Source of the DNA: Sulfitobacter sp. EhC04
GTDB lineage: Bacteria; Pseudomonadota; Alphaproteobacteria; Rhodobacterales; Rhodobacteraceae
DNA length: 64,000 nucleotides
Direction: 5' to 3'
NCBI RefSeq assembly: GCF_001650875.1
Contig: NZ_LXYI01000089.1
Location: 305,022-369,021, forward strand
Position numbers and translations under genes: made by a program. The notes beneath the pieces are model-generated. The model did no database searches and was not told the DNA's origin. It was given only the letters and a program-made list of their open reading frames with translations. Below, in pieces: positions 8,955-16,467 of this stretch. How positions within the stretch are numbered: the stretch's first letter is position 1; the number at the start of each line of letters is the position of its first letter.

Positions 8955-9232
8955 GCTTTCCGGGGGCCCTCATAATGAGTGAGGTGTCCGAAAAACGGGG
9001 ACAGGTATAATACCGGAGCCGGGTCAGTGGCACAGACCACCCTTGGGCAGATACGCACGGCCAAGCCGTACTCCCCGCAACCTGATCCAGGTCTTTTCAA
9101 ACTTTGCCCTGCAATGCGCCGATGAATAAGGCGATCGAGGAACCAGAGCAGCGTCGTTACTATGGTTTCAATCTATCGGTTGACGCTGCGGCAGTCTGTG
9201 AACTGGGTCACACAGGCCGGAAAAGATGGAAT

Positions 9233-9907
9233 TTAGACTTCGTTGATTTCCGCGAGATCCCTCAGGGCGTTGCGATTAAGCAGGCGCAGCCCACCACGGG
9301 ATGCGCTGACGATGCCACTGCGTCCCCATCTCGAAATGATTTTTGAAACCGCTTCGCGGCTCGCGCCCGCAAATTCTGCCAGCTCTGTCTGCGACAGTAT
9401 CAGCAGCGGTTCGGGATCAGTCATATGGGAGGTCAGGTGCAGGACCTTCTTGGCCAGGCGGGCGGGCAGGGGAAGGAAAACTTGCTCTGACAGTTGATAG
9501 CCCATCCAGCGCATGCGCTTTCCCGCGAGGCGCAACATGTCGATCCCGAAATCGGGTGAGCGTTGCAGCGCCGCCATCGCGTCGGCATTGCGGATGCCCA
9601 GAACACGGGAATGCTCCAACGCCGTGACAGTAGCCGTGCGTGGGCCGGGGTCGAAGAGGGCGATCTCTCCAAAGACCGCGCCCCGGTGCATCACATCCAG
9701 CGCCAACTTGCGTCCGTCCGCCGAGATGACGCTGAATTCAAGCGCACCGTCCAGGATTGCATAAAGGGTATCGCCGGGGTCTCCGTGCTCAAACAGGATC
9801 TCACCGGCCCGCAGGGTGGTCTCTGTCGCGAGCGCGGCCATTGTCTCCTTGAGGGCCGGAGAGGCCCCAGCCAGAAAACCGCAATCAAATAGGTGTTGAT
9901 CTTTCAT
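9233..9907 (-). CDS. Crp/Fnr family transcriptional regulator
   Basis: The 224-residue protein has an N-terminal cyclic-nucleotide-binding-type beta barrel (about residues 12-125: GEILFEHGDPGDTLYAI, GEIALFDPGPRTATV). A C-terminal winged helix follows (about 145-215: LSQTELAEFAGASREAVSKII, then GGLRLLNRNAL). The phosphate-cassette-like GEIALF...RTATV is present, but whether a nucleotide binds cannot be told. No N-terminal Fnr-type cysteine cluster is seen, so oxygen sensing through an iron-sulfur centre is unlikely. The gene is convergent with petABC. Its target and signal are unknown. Confidence 0.88.
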   Translation of the reverse strand: MKDQHLFDCGFLAGASPALKETMAALATETTLRAGEILFEHGDPGDTLYAILDGALEFSVISADGRKLALDVMHRGAVFGEIALFDPGPRTATVTALEHSRVLGIRNADAMAALQRSPDFGIDMLRLAGKRMRWMGYQLSEQVFLPLPARLAKKVLHLTSHMTDPEPLLILSQTELAEFAGASREAVSKIISRWGRSGIVSASRGGLRLLNRNALRDLAEINEV

Positions 9908-9980
9908 GGCCCCCCACCGCGTTTGGAGGCAAGTTACAGCAATTCAATCAGAAATTGTACTGAAAGCCGCAGGGTGGTTG

Positions 9981-10347
9981 CTAGGGCCTGCGGACATTCA
10001 TCTTCCACCGCCCGCGCGAGTCGGATTTTGCCGCTGGCGCCCTGATGTGAGCGCAGCAATGTGATCATTGGAAGCGAACATCCGGGATGGCAGAGGCAAA
10101 ATCCGCCGCGCCCCGCAGGGGTTTCGCCAAAATTGCCCATTTCTGCGTTACAGCGTCCCGCCTTTATTTTAAGGAAAATCACTTCGCCAATGTCCCGAGA
10201 GCGCGTAGCGCGGCATTGGCGCTTCAATTTCAAGGCGGGGCGCACAAAGAGAGCTTGAAATAGCTGGCTATTCCTGCGCTCTCTCGCCTGGAACTGATCA
10301 TTTTGGACTGAAACGGATGGTGGAAGATGAGTGTCCACAGGCCTTAG
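9981..10347. repeat. 367-bp intergenic element with terminal inverted repeats (MITE-like candidate)
   Basis: The gap between the Crp-like gene and mtaB is bounded by 34-bp arms at 9981-10014 and 10314-10347. Compared as inverted repeats, they match at 29 of 34 positions and all five differences are transitions. Inside are further nested inverted repeats: CCCGCCTT (10157-10164) with AAGGCGGG (10232-10239), and CGCCAATG (10185-10192) with CATTGGCG (10214-10221). The right arm ends two bases before the mtaB stop codon. No convincing gene is seen inside and no clear target-site duplication flanks it. The element could be a non-autonomous mobile element or a structured RNA locus. Confidence 0.55.
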
Positions 10348-10348
10348 T

Positions 10349-11602
10349 TCAGGCGGTCAGCGCGTTTTCCGATTTGCCGGTCACCCTGGCCGTAACAATT
10401 GTGCCTTCGACCTTTTGCGCGTCGAAATGGACTTCGGCAAATTGTTCGGTGCGGCCCATGGTCGGGCTTTCCATCAGGATGTGATGGGTCTGGCCAACTT
10501 GCTGTTGCAAATGGCGCTGCACCTGCGCGTCACCGGCGGCGCGCAAACGGGCGGCGCGGTCCTTGATGGTGCGGCCGTTGACCGCAGGCATCCGCGCAGC
10601 CGGGGTGCCGGGCCGGGCGGAGTAGGGAAAGACATGCAGCCATGTCAGATCGCATTCATCAACCATGCGCAGGGCGTTTTCGAACATCGCATCCGTTTCG
10701 GTCGGAAAACCCGCGATAATATCCGCGCCAAAGGTCATGTCAGGGCGCAGCCTGCGCGCCTCGTTGCAGAACGCGATGGCGTCATCGCGCAGGTGCCGTC
10801 GCTTCATCCGTTTGAGGATCATGTCATCGCCATGCTGCAGGCTGAGGTGCAGGTGGGGCATCAGCCGGGGCTCGGTCGCGATAGCGGCCATCAGGTTGTC
10901 GTCCACCTCGATGGAATCGATGGAGCTGATCCTGAGACGCGGCAGATCCGGGACCAGCCGCAGGATGCGCATGACAAGGTCGCCCAGACGCGGTGCCGCC
11001 GGCAGGTCTGCGCCCCATGAGGTCAGGTCGACGCCGGTCAGAACGACCTCGTTGAACCCCTTGTCCACAAGCCGCTTGATCTGGTCCACGACAACACCTG
11101 CGGGAACGGAGCGTGAATTGCCCCGGCCAAAGGGGATGATGCAAAAGGTGCAGCGGTGGTCGCAGCCGTTCTGGACCTGCACATAGGCGCGGCTGCGGGT
11201 GCCGAAGCCGTCGATCAGGTGGCCGGCGGTCTCAGTCACGGACATGATATCGTCAACCTGAACGGTTTCCGTCTCTCCGATGAAGTCAGCGGCGAGGCCG
11301 TGCCAGGTGCCCGGCTGCATCTTTTCGGTGTTGCCGATCACCGCGTCGACCTCTTCCATGCTGGCAAAGGTATCGGGTTCGGTCTGTGCTGCGCATCCGG
11401 TGACGATCAGGCGCGCGCCGGGGTGTGCCTTGCGCAGCTTGCGGATGTCCTGGCGCGCCTTGCGCACTGCCTCTGCCGTGACGGCGCAGGTGTTGACCAC
11501 AACAGCATTGCCCAGCCCGGCCTGCCCGGCGAGGTCCTTCATCGCCTCGACCTCGTATGCGTTCAGGCGGCAGCCGTGGTTGGAAAAGACGGGGGCGTTC
11601 AT
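10349..11602 (-). CDS. mtaB: tRNA threonylcarbamoyladenosine methylthiotransferase MtaB
   Basis: MtaB adds a methylthio group to t6A37 of tRNAs by radical SAM chemistry with two [4Fe-4S] clusters. In this 417-residue protein the first-cluster cysteines are in NHGCRLN (Cys11), VNTCAVT (Cys39) and TGCAAQ. The radical SAM triad is CDHRCTFC, followed by IIPFGRG. A TRAM-like tail follows from about residue 360. NHGCRLN and the CAVT block favour MtaB over MiaB. Its start overlaps the dapF stop by 4 bp, so the two are probably cotranscribed. Confidence 0.92.
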   Translation of the reverse strand: MNAPVFSNHGCRLNAYEVEAMKDLAGQAGLGNAVVVNTCAVTAEAVRKARQDIRKLRKAHPGARLIVTGCAAQTEPDTFASMEEVDAVIGNTEKMQPGTWHGLAADFIGETETVQVDDIMSVTETAGHLIDGFGTRSRAYVQVQNGCDHRCTFCIIPFGRGNSRSVPAGVVVDQIKRLVDKGFNEVVLTGVDLTSWGADLPAAPRLGDLVMRILRLVPDLPRLRISSIDSIEVDDNLMAAIATEPRLMPHLHLSLQHGDDMILKRMKRRHLRDDAIAFCNEARRLRPDMTFGADIIAGFPTETDAMFENALRMVDECDLTWLHVFPYSARPGTPAARMPAVNGRTIKDRAARLRAAGDAQVQRHLQQQVGQTHHILMESPTMGRTEQFAEVHFDAQKVEGTIVTARVTGKSENALTA

Positions 11603-12441
11603 CCGATGCCCTCCAGGAAGGCGGGTGTGAGGGTGCCGGAAAACACATGCACGGTCGGGCCGGTCATCCAGACGCCATCCTCACGCCAGTCCACTTGCAA
11701 GGTGCCGCCGTCCAGGTCGATCTGCACCTTGCGCCCCGTCAGGCCGCGCCGCGCGGCGGCGACAGCACAGGCGCAGGAGGAAGAGCCAGAGGCCCATGTG
11801 ACACCCACACCACGCTCCCAGACCCGCATGCGGATGTGGTCGGGGCCGATGATCTGCGCCACCTGCACATTGGTGCGTTGCGGGTATAGGGGGTGATGTT
11901 CGATGGCGGGGCCGAAAGTCTCAAGCTCGACCGCATCAACATCCTCGACGAAGAAGGTGCAATGCGGGTTGCCCATGCCGGTCGCGGTCGGCGTGCCGTC
12001 GATGGGCAAGGTCAGCGTGTCCATCTCCTGCACCAGCGGCACCTCGTGCCACAGCAATTGCGGCTGGCCCATGTTCACCGACGTAATCCCGCCGCCCTGA
12101 TCCTCGGCGTATAGATCGCCGCGTTCGGTGGTCAGGTGCAGATGGGTCACACCCGTTTCATCCATCAGGAACCGGGCGATGCAGCGTGTCGCGTTGCCAC
12201 AGGCCGCCGACAGCGATCCATCGGCATTGTAAAAGGTCAGATGCGCGTCGCCCGGTCCATTGGAAATAACGGCAAGCTGGTCAAAGCCGACGCCGAAATG
12301 GCGATCGCCAATGGCTTTTGCCATGCCGGGGGTAATCTGTGCTGCCCGTGCGCGCGCATCTACAACAACGAAATCGTTGCCCAGCCCGTGCATTTTCATG
12401 AAGGGCAAACCGGAAGACGTATCACTGCTCATTTCGCGCAT
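11599..12441 (-). CDS. dapF: Diaminopimelate epimerase (second catalytic Cys position is Ser)
   Basis: DapF interconverts LL- and meso-diaminopimelate for lysine and peptidoglycan synthesis, normally with two active-site cysteines. The 280-residue protein has the N-terminal MHGLGNDFVVVD, the first catalytic cysteine in SAACGNATRC (Cys81) and GMGNPHCTFF. The second motif, usually ACGSGACA, reads WASGSSSCACAV. By alignment with the E. coli pattern the catalytic position is Ser218, with cysteines instead at 223 and 225. I cannot tell whether activity is kept; the rest of the protein looks intact. Starts at 12441 or 12432 are both possible. The end overlaps mtaB. Confidence 0.9.
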   Translation of the reverse strand: MREMSSDTSSGLPFMKMHGLGNDFVVVDARARAAQITPGMAKAIGDRHFGVGFDQLAVISNGPGDAHLTFYNADGSLSAACGNATRCIARFLMDETGVTHLHLTTERGDLYAEDQGGGITSVNMGQPQLLWHEVPLVQEMDTLTLPIDGTPTATGMGNPHCTFFVEDVDAVELETFGPAIEHHPLYPQRTNVQVAQIIGPDHIRMRVWERGVGVTWASGSSSCACAVAAARRGLTGRKVQIDLDGGTLQVDWREDGVWMTGPTVHVFSGTLTPAFLEGIG

Positions 12442-12538
12442 ATAACGCCGCCTGCCGGACTAATCCAGCGGGCACCTCAAGAATCGTGGTTTAAGGGCTT
12501 GACCCCCCTCGCTCACCTTTCTAGATACGCGTCCTAGT

Positions 12539-12614
12539 GGGCCGTTAGCTCAGTTGGTAGAGCAACTGACTTTTAATCAGTAGGTCGTTGGTTCGAACCC
12601 AACACGGCTCACCA
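12539..12614 (+). tRNA. tRNA-Lys (anticodon UUU)
   Basis: A full cloverleaf is visible. The acceptor stem pairs GGGCCGT (12539-12545) with ACGGCTC (12604-12610). The D-arm contains GCTCAGTTGGTAGAGC. The anticodon stem ACTGA/TCAGT encloses the loop CTTTTAA, giving anticodon TTT. The T-arm contains GGTTCGAACCC. The discriminator base is A (12611) and CCA is encoded at 12612-12614. It is divergent from dapF. Confidence 0.97.
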
Positions 12615-12717
12615 CTTCTTCCAACCTGATGCACACCTACCTGGCCTTTGGGGGCCGGGTATTTGGCGCTTGGCGCCGGGTCCACAGGGCGCCAGGAAAC
12701 CGGGCAAGCCGGGCGTT

Positions 12718-13965
12718 TCATGAATTTTCCGAATCAGATGGTGTTGGACGGCATTCCAACAATTTGTCAGTCAGGGCGCGAGTGCGGTTCTCTGCGTCTG
12801 ACAGCGCGGCCTCCAGTGCAGCGATGCGGGACTTTGTTGCGGGCTCGTCTGCCTTGCGGCACTCTAGGTCGCCCCACATTCCGTCTACTTCATGTGCCAT
12901 GGTGGTCAGATAGAGACCGAATTCAGTGCCGCTTCCCTCTGCCGGTTCGGCTGTTCGAGCGCGCCGATAAAGGCTTTCGAACGCGTTGATCGCGAGGCTT
13001 ATGGGAAATCGGCTGCGGACCAATTGCGTGACCTCGCGCACCTTTTCCTGGTCAAAGTGGGTAAGTTGCTGACCCAGCCAATCACTGTCCATGACGCTGG
13101 CCGAGGTGAAATAGCGCGGGCTGAAATTGGAAGCCGCCCAATCGTCGAGCGTGTCGGGAACGACAAGCGACCCGGCAAGTTGCGGCACGACCGGGATCAC
13201 GGCGCAGCCGCTGGCCGCTGCTTCGATTGCCGAGCGTCCGATGGCAAAAGCGATGTCATAGTCAGGCAGGAAATACTCGGGTCGGGGGCGGGGGTTGCCA
13301 TAGGCATATCCAACCTTGTCCAGCGCGATGGCATGATCCGCGCAGGCCTTTTCAAGCAACTCCAGCTCAGCCGGGTAAAACCCGGACTGGCCGTACAGGA
13401 CAGCGCGCGTCGGTCTGGCGATGGTCTTGCGCACCCGAGAGAAACGCTCCAAATCGACGAAATTGGGGATCGTGATGATACGGTCTTCGGGGATGGCGGT
13501 TTCGGTGGCCAGCCGGGGTGCCATCCGTTGCGAGGTGACAACGTGAAAGCGGATGCGGGGATGGACGGGGGGGCGTTCGACCCAGGGCCTTGCGCCGTGC
13601 CAGCAGTAGATCGCCGGTGTATCCGGGAAATGCGCGAGCGCGGCCATGGTCGGCAAATGATGCTGACCGTGGATCACATCAGGCGTGAAAGGCACCTCAG
13701 CAGGTGTTTCGCAGACCGGGATACCGCTGGGCGTGACGATATTGGCCAGCTTTCCGGGGGCAGGGCAATAGATGGCAACTTCGCGTCCCCGGTTCTTGAG
13801 GGCGCGCGCAACTTCGATGGCAAAGAACTCCGAGCCGCCAAAGTTTTTCAACTCCCGTTGGGTAATCAGAATGCGTTGGGGGGCTGGGACGGTATTGCTG
13901 GGAACATCCGCAGCGCTGGCGGATCGTCGCAACAGGCGGCGCAGCAAACGGGGGCTGCCAGTCAC
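12718..13965 (-). CDS. Glycosyltransferase, GT4/GT-B-like
   Basis: A 415-residue protein with a GT-B layout. The N-terminal Rossmann-like half begins near residue 30 with RILITQRELKNFGGSEFFAIEVARAL, and GGSE is a typical donor-side glycine loop. The C-terminal half contains YDIAFAIGRSAIEAAASGCAVIP, matching the E-x7-E-type nucleotide-sugar site. The last 40 residues (KSRIAALEAALSDAENRTRALTDKLLE) look coiled-coil. The GTG at 13965 is chosen because it overlaps the upstream stop by 4 bp; an in-frame ATG at 14088 would run 41 codons into the neighbour. The acceptor is unknown. A role in surface polysaccharide or glycoprotein synthesis is inferred only from the family. Confidence 0.75.
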   Translation of the reverse strand: MTGSPRLLRRLLRRSASAADVPSNTVPAPQRILITQRELKNFGGSEFFAIEVARALKNRGREVAIYCPAPGKLANIVTPSGIPVCETPAEVPFTPDVIHGQHHLPTMAALAHFPDTPAIYCWHGARPWVERPPVHPRIRFHVVTSQRMAPRLATETAIPEDRIITIPNFVDLERFSRVRKTIARPTRAVLYGQSGFYPAELELLEKACADHAIALDKVGYAYGNPRPRPEYFLPDYDIAFAIGRSAIEAAASGCAVIPVVPQLAGSLVVPDTLDDWAASNFSPRYFTSASVMDSDWLGQQLTHFDQEKVREVTQLVRSRFPISLAINAFESLYRRARTAEPAEGSGTEFGLYLTTMAHEVDGMWGDLECRKADEPATKSRIAALEAALSDAENRTRALTDKLLECRPTPSDSENS

Positions 13966-14672
13966 GCCTTGCCGCCTTCGAGAGAGGGCCGGACCGGCCG
14001 CATGGGCGCGGTGTATTGCCCGGTTGCAGTTGGGCTGTGGGTGGCCCAATCTGGCCGGCCCGGACGCGGCTGGCGGTTTGCCAGCCAACGGCGGTAATAC
14101 GGATTATCGGGGCCGCCAAGTGGTGCCTGGTCGACATCGAATATCGCATGGTAGGCCCGCGCGTTCGCTGTGCCAAAGCGGCTGTCGTCCACTGGATAGA
14201 TCCGCCGACGCACCCGGCCCGCGCCGGGGTAGATTTCCCAAAGCTTCAGGCCGATGACCGATCCGTAGGCGTCCAGCAGGTAGCCTGCCAGCACGCCGGA
14301 GTGGGTGGTGTGATTGCCGGTAATCCCCAAACCCTCGCCGCCATCCCAGCGATCGCTTGGTCGTCCGCGCCGGTCCATGAAGCTGGCAACCGGGGTGCCC
14401 ATGGGCATGATCACATCGACGGCGCGGCAGCCCCGACGCCAGTTGGCCACGGTCCGCAGGGCATTTCCCGCAAATTTGGGCAGGACAACGCATTCCTCGC
14501 TGCCCCAATAGGCCACATGCGCATCGAGGAAGTCCTGATAAGCAGGGTCAAATTGTGTCTCTGGCCAGCGGCTCGAAGGGGGCGGTGGCAGGGGCAGCCA
14601 ATCGGGTGCCTTTGACGGATTGGCAGCCGGGAAATCGTAAATTGATGCAGATGTGCCAGTTTCTTGGCGCAT
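13962..14672 (-). CDS. Uncharacterised protein, possible BPSL0067/NlpC-P60-like fold
   Basis: I do not firmly recognise this 236-residue protein. After a proline-rich N-terminus it has the string ECVVLPKFAG, then WRRGCRAVDVIMPMGTPVASF, then NHTTHSGVLAGYL, and later LKLWEIYPGAGRVRRRIY. A Cys-Val-X-Leu helix, a WRRG turn, an I-x-x-GT-x-IA-type strand and a His ahead of a hydrophobic strand recall the BPSL0067-like branch of papain-like amidases. This is pattern resemblance only. There is no signal peptide or membrane segment. It overlaps the glycosyltransferase start by 4 bp, so the two proteins are probably made together. Confidence 0.5.
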   Translation of the reverse strand: MRQETGTSASIYDFPAANPSKAPDWLPLPPPPSSRWPETQFDPAYQDFLDAHVAYWGSEECVVLPKFAGNALRTVANWRRGCRAVDVIMPMGTPVASFMDRRGRPSDRWDGGEGLGITGNHTTHSGVLAGYLLDAYGSVIGLKLWEIYPGAGRVRRRIYPVDDSRFGTANARAYHAIFDVDQAPLGGPDNPYYRRWLANRQPRPGRPDWATHSPTATGQYTAPMRPVRPSLEGGKA

Positions 14673-14812
14673 TCAGAAAAGCTCCGACGTGGAAATTATG
14701 TGGATCAAACCAGAAGACTATACTGACGAATCGGAAAATGGGTGGAATTTCTTTTGCTACCACAAATGTGAACCGGCGCGCCCGAAACCCTATAGCGTTT
14801 CGCGTTAAACCT

Positions 14813-14863
14813 GAATCACGTAACGCTGCATGAAATCATAGATTTCAACGCATTACGTGATTT
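14813..14863. repeat. Imperfect palindrome in an AT-richer gap
   Basis: The arms AATCACGTAACGC... and ...GCATTACGTGATT are inverted repeats, with 10 perfect outer pairs (AATCACGTAA/TTACGTGATT) and imperfect inner pairing around AAATCATAGATTT. It lies in the 219-bp stretch 14673-14891, whose composition is visibly more AT-rich than the surrounding genes and in which I see no gene. It could be a terminator for the reverse-strand ectoine operon, a remnant of a mobile element or a protein-binding site. Confidence 0.4.
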
Positions 14864-14891
14864 TGCATGTATTTCGTCGGACGCTGTAGTC

Positions 14892-15086
14892 CTAATCGCC
14901 AACGAATAAACGCGCGGCCACGGCGTGATAACCTTTCAGCTTGATCAGTTCATCGGTTCCGCTTGATGTCGCGGCAAACGGTTGGCGCATCCCGGCCAAG
15001 CGATCAGCATTCTCGGCAATCGAGATTCTGGCTTTGCGCCACTTCGCTGTATCGCTCAGACCGGACTGCGGCGGGTTTGCAGTTCC
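14892..15086 (-). pseudogene. Orphan coding-like fragment without a start codon
   Basis: Directly after the stop codon of the aminotransferase gene at 15087, and in the same frame, an open stretch of 64 codons runs to a TAG at 14892. It includes SDTAKWRKARISIAENADRL and ends LKGYHAVAARLFVGD. Composition and amino-acid character look protein-like. There is no start or ribosome site before an internal ATG that would leave only 32 residues. It may be the 3' end of a decayed gene or a small unannotated protein. I do not recognise the family. Confidence 0.35.
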
Positions 15087-16457
15087 TTACCCCAACACCG
15101 CCTTGACCGCTTTCACTGTCTTGCCGACAACTTCATCAGCCTCTTCGCGGGTCAGGCAGAATGGCGGCGCAAAACCCAGAATATCGCCTTGTGGCATGGC
15201 GCGGGCGATGACACCCTCGGCCAGAAGCGCACGTGCGATGGCGGGGCCGACCTTGTCTGAAGCATCAAAGTAAACCCGGCCTTCGCGCTGTTTCACAAAC
15301 TCAACTGCGCAGAGCATGCCCTCGCCGCGCACATCGCCCACATTGGCATGATTTCCGAAGGCATCTGCCATGGCACTGTTGAGGTAGGCCCCGATTTCAC
15401 CGGCATTATTGATCAGGCCCAGTTCGTCGATGAGCCTGAGATTCGCCACACCAGCCGCTGCGCCGATCGGGTGGGCGGAATAGGTCCAGCCGTGGCCTAT
15501 GGGGCCGTTTTCATCTGTCCCCTGCTCAAGCACCTTCCACATCTTGTCACTGATAATCGACCCGGACAGCGGCGCATAGGCCGAGGTTAGCCCCTTGGCG
15601 ATGGTGATGAGGTCAGGTTTCATGCCGTAGTGTTCGGAACCAAACATCGTGCCCAAACGGCCAAAGCCTGTCACAACTTCGTCGGCCACAAGAAGGATAT
15701 CGTGCTTGTCCAGAACCTGTTGGATCGCCGTCCAATAGCCTTCGGGCGGCGGCACGATACCGCCTGTGCCAAGCACAGGCTCACCGATGAAAGCGGCGAT
15801 TGTATCGGCACCTTCCCGGTCGATCAGGGCCTCCAGTTCCGCCACGCAATAAGCGACAAATTCGGCCTCGGATTGTTCAAGGTTAGCGCGGCGGTAGTAA
15901 TAGGGTGCTTCGGTGTGCACCACCTGTGCCAGCGGCAGATCGAATTTCTTGTGAAACAGCTCAAGCCCGGTGAGCGAGCCGGTCACAAGACCCGAGCCGT
16001 GATAGCCGCGCCAGCGCGAGATGATCTTTTTCTTCTCGGGGCGACCCAGAATGTTGTTGTAATACCAGATCAGCTTGACGTTGGTCTCATTGGCGTCAGA
16101 GCCGCCGAGGCCGAAATAGACCTTCGACATGTTTTCCGGCGCACGGTCGAGGATCATCTTGGCCAGCGTGATGCTCGCCTCGGTGCCGTGACCGACATAA
16201 GAATGGTAATAGGCCAGTTCCTTGGCCTGCGCGGCGATGGCGTCAGCTATGTCGCTGCGGCCATAGCCGACATTGACACAATAGAGCCCTGCGAATGCGT
16301 CCAGCAGGCGATTGCCGTCGCGGTCTTCGATATGACAGCCCTGGCCGCCTGTTATGATCCGCTGGGGGACGTTGCCGCGTGCAAAATCAGCCAGATGGGT
16401 CGAGGGGTGAAAGAAATTTTCGCGGTCCCATTGTTCCAGGTGGTCGTTTTTCAGCAT
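15087..16457 (-). CDS. atf: Diaminobutyrate aminotransferase of ectoine catabolism (class III, PLP)
   Basis: This enzyme (also DoeD) is thought to transaminate L-2,4-diaminobutyrate, released from ectoine, to aspartate semialdehyde. The 456-residue protein shows the class-III fold-type-I pattern: GGSDANETNVKL, the aspartate of VADEVVTGFGR, and the PLP lysine in LITIAKGLTSAYAPLSG. The ATG at 16457 has AAGGAGAA upstream; an in-frame ATG at 16565 lies within the neighbouring gene. It is the last gene of the ectoine operon. The substrate is assigned from the operon and could otherwise be another omega-amino acid. Confidence 0.85.
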   Translation of the reverse strand: MLKNDHLEQWDRENFFHPSTHLADFARGNVPQRIITGGQGCHIEDRDGNRLLDAFAGLYCVNVGYGRSDIADAIAAQAKELAYYHSYVGHGTEASITLAKMILDRAPENMSKVYFGLGGSDANETNVKLIWYYNNILGRPEKKKIISRWRGYHGSGLVTGSLTGLELFHKKFDLPLAQVVHTEAPYYYRRANLEQSEAEFVAYCVAELEALIDREGADTIAAFIGEPVLGTGGIVPPPEGYWTAIQQVLDKHDILLVADEVVTGFGRLGTMFGSEHYGMKPDLITIAKGLTSAYAPLSGSIISDKMWKVLEQGTDENGPIGHGWTYSAHPIGAAAGVANLRLIDELGLINNAGEIGAYLNSAMADAFGNHANVGDVRGEGMLCAVEFVKQREGRVYFDASDKVGPAIARALLAEGVIARAMPQGDILGFAPPFCLTREEADEVVGKTVKAVKAVLG

Positions 16458-16467
16458 GTCTTTCTCC

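Noticed and set aside
9104..9346. Open frame of 80 codons on the + strand between petC and the Crp-like gene
   Set aside because: It overlaps the C-terminus of the well-supported Crp-like gene by over 100 bp, has no clear ribosome site and shows no recognisable family pattern.
9934..10338. Open frame of 134 codons on the - strand across the inverted-repeat element
   Set aside because: It spans both repeat arms and the internal stems, has low-complexity mixed composition and no family features. The open frame is more likely chance, though the shared VEDECPQAL at the arms is noted.
12604..15086. Possible genomic island with attachment site at tRNA-Lys
   Set aside because: No second copy of the tRNA 3' end was found in the AT-richer gap, and no integrase gene is in the window. 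The island idea stays unsupported beyond location.
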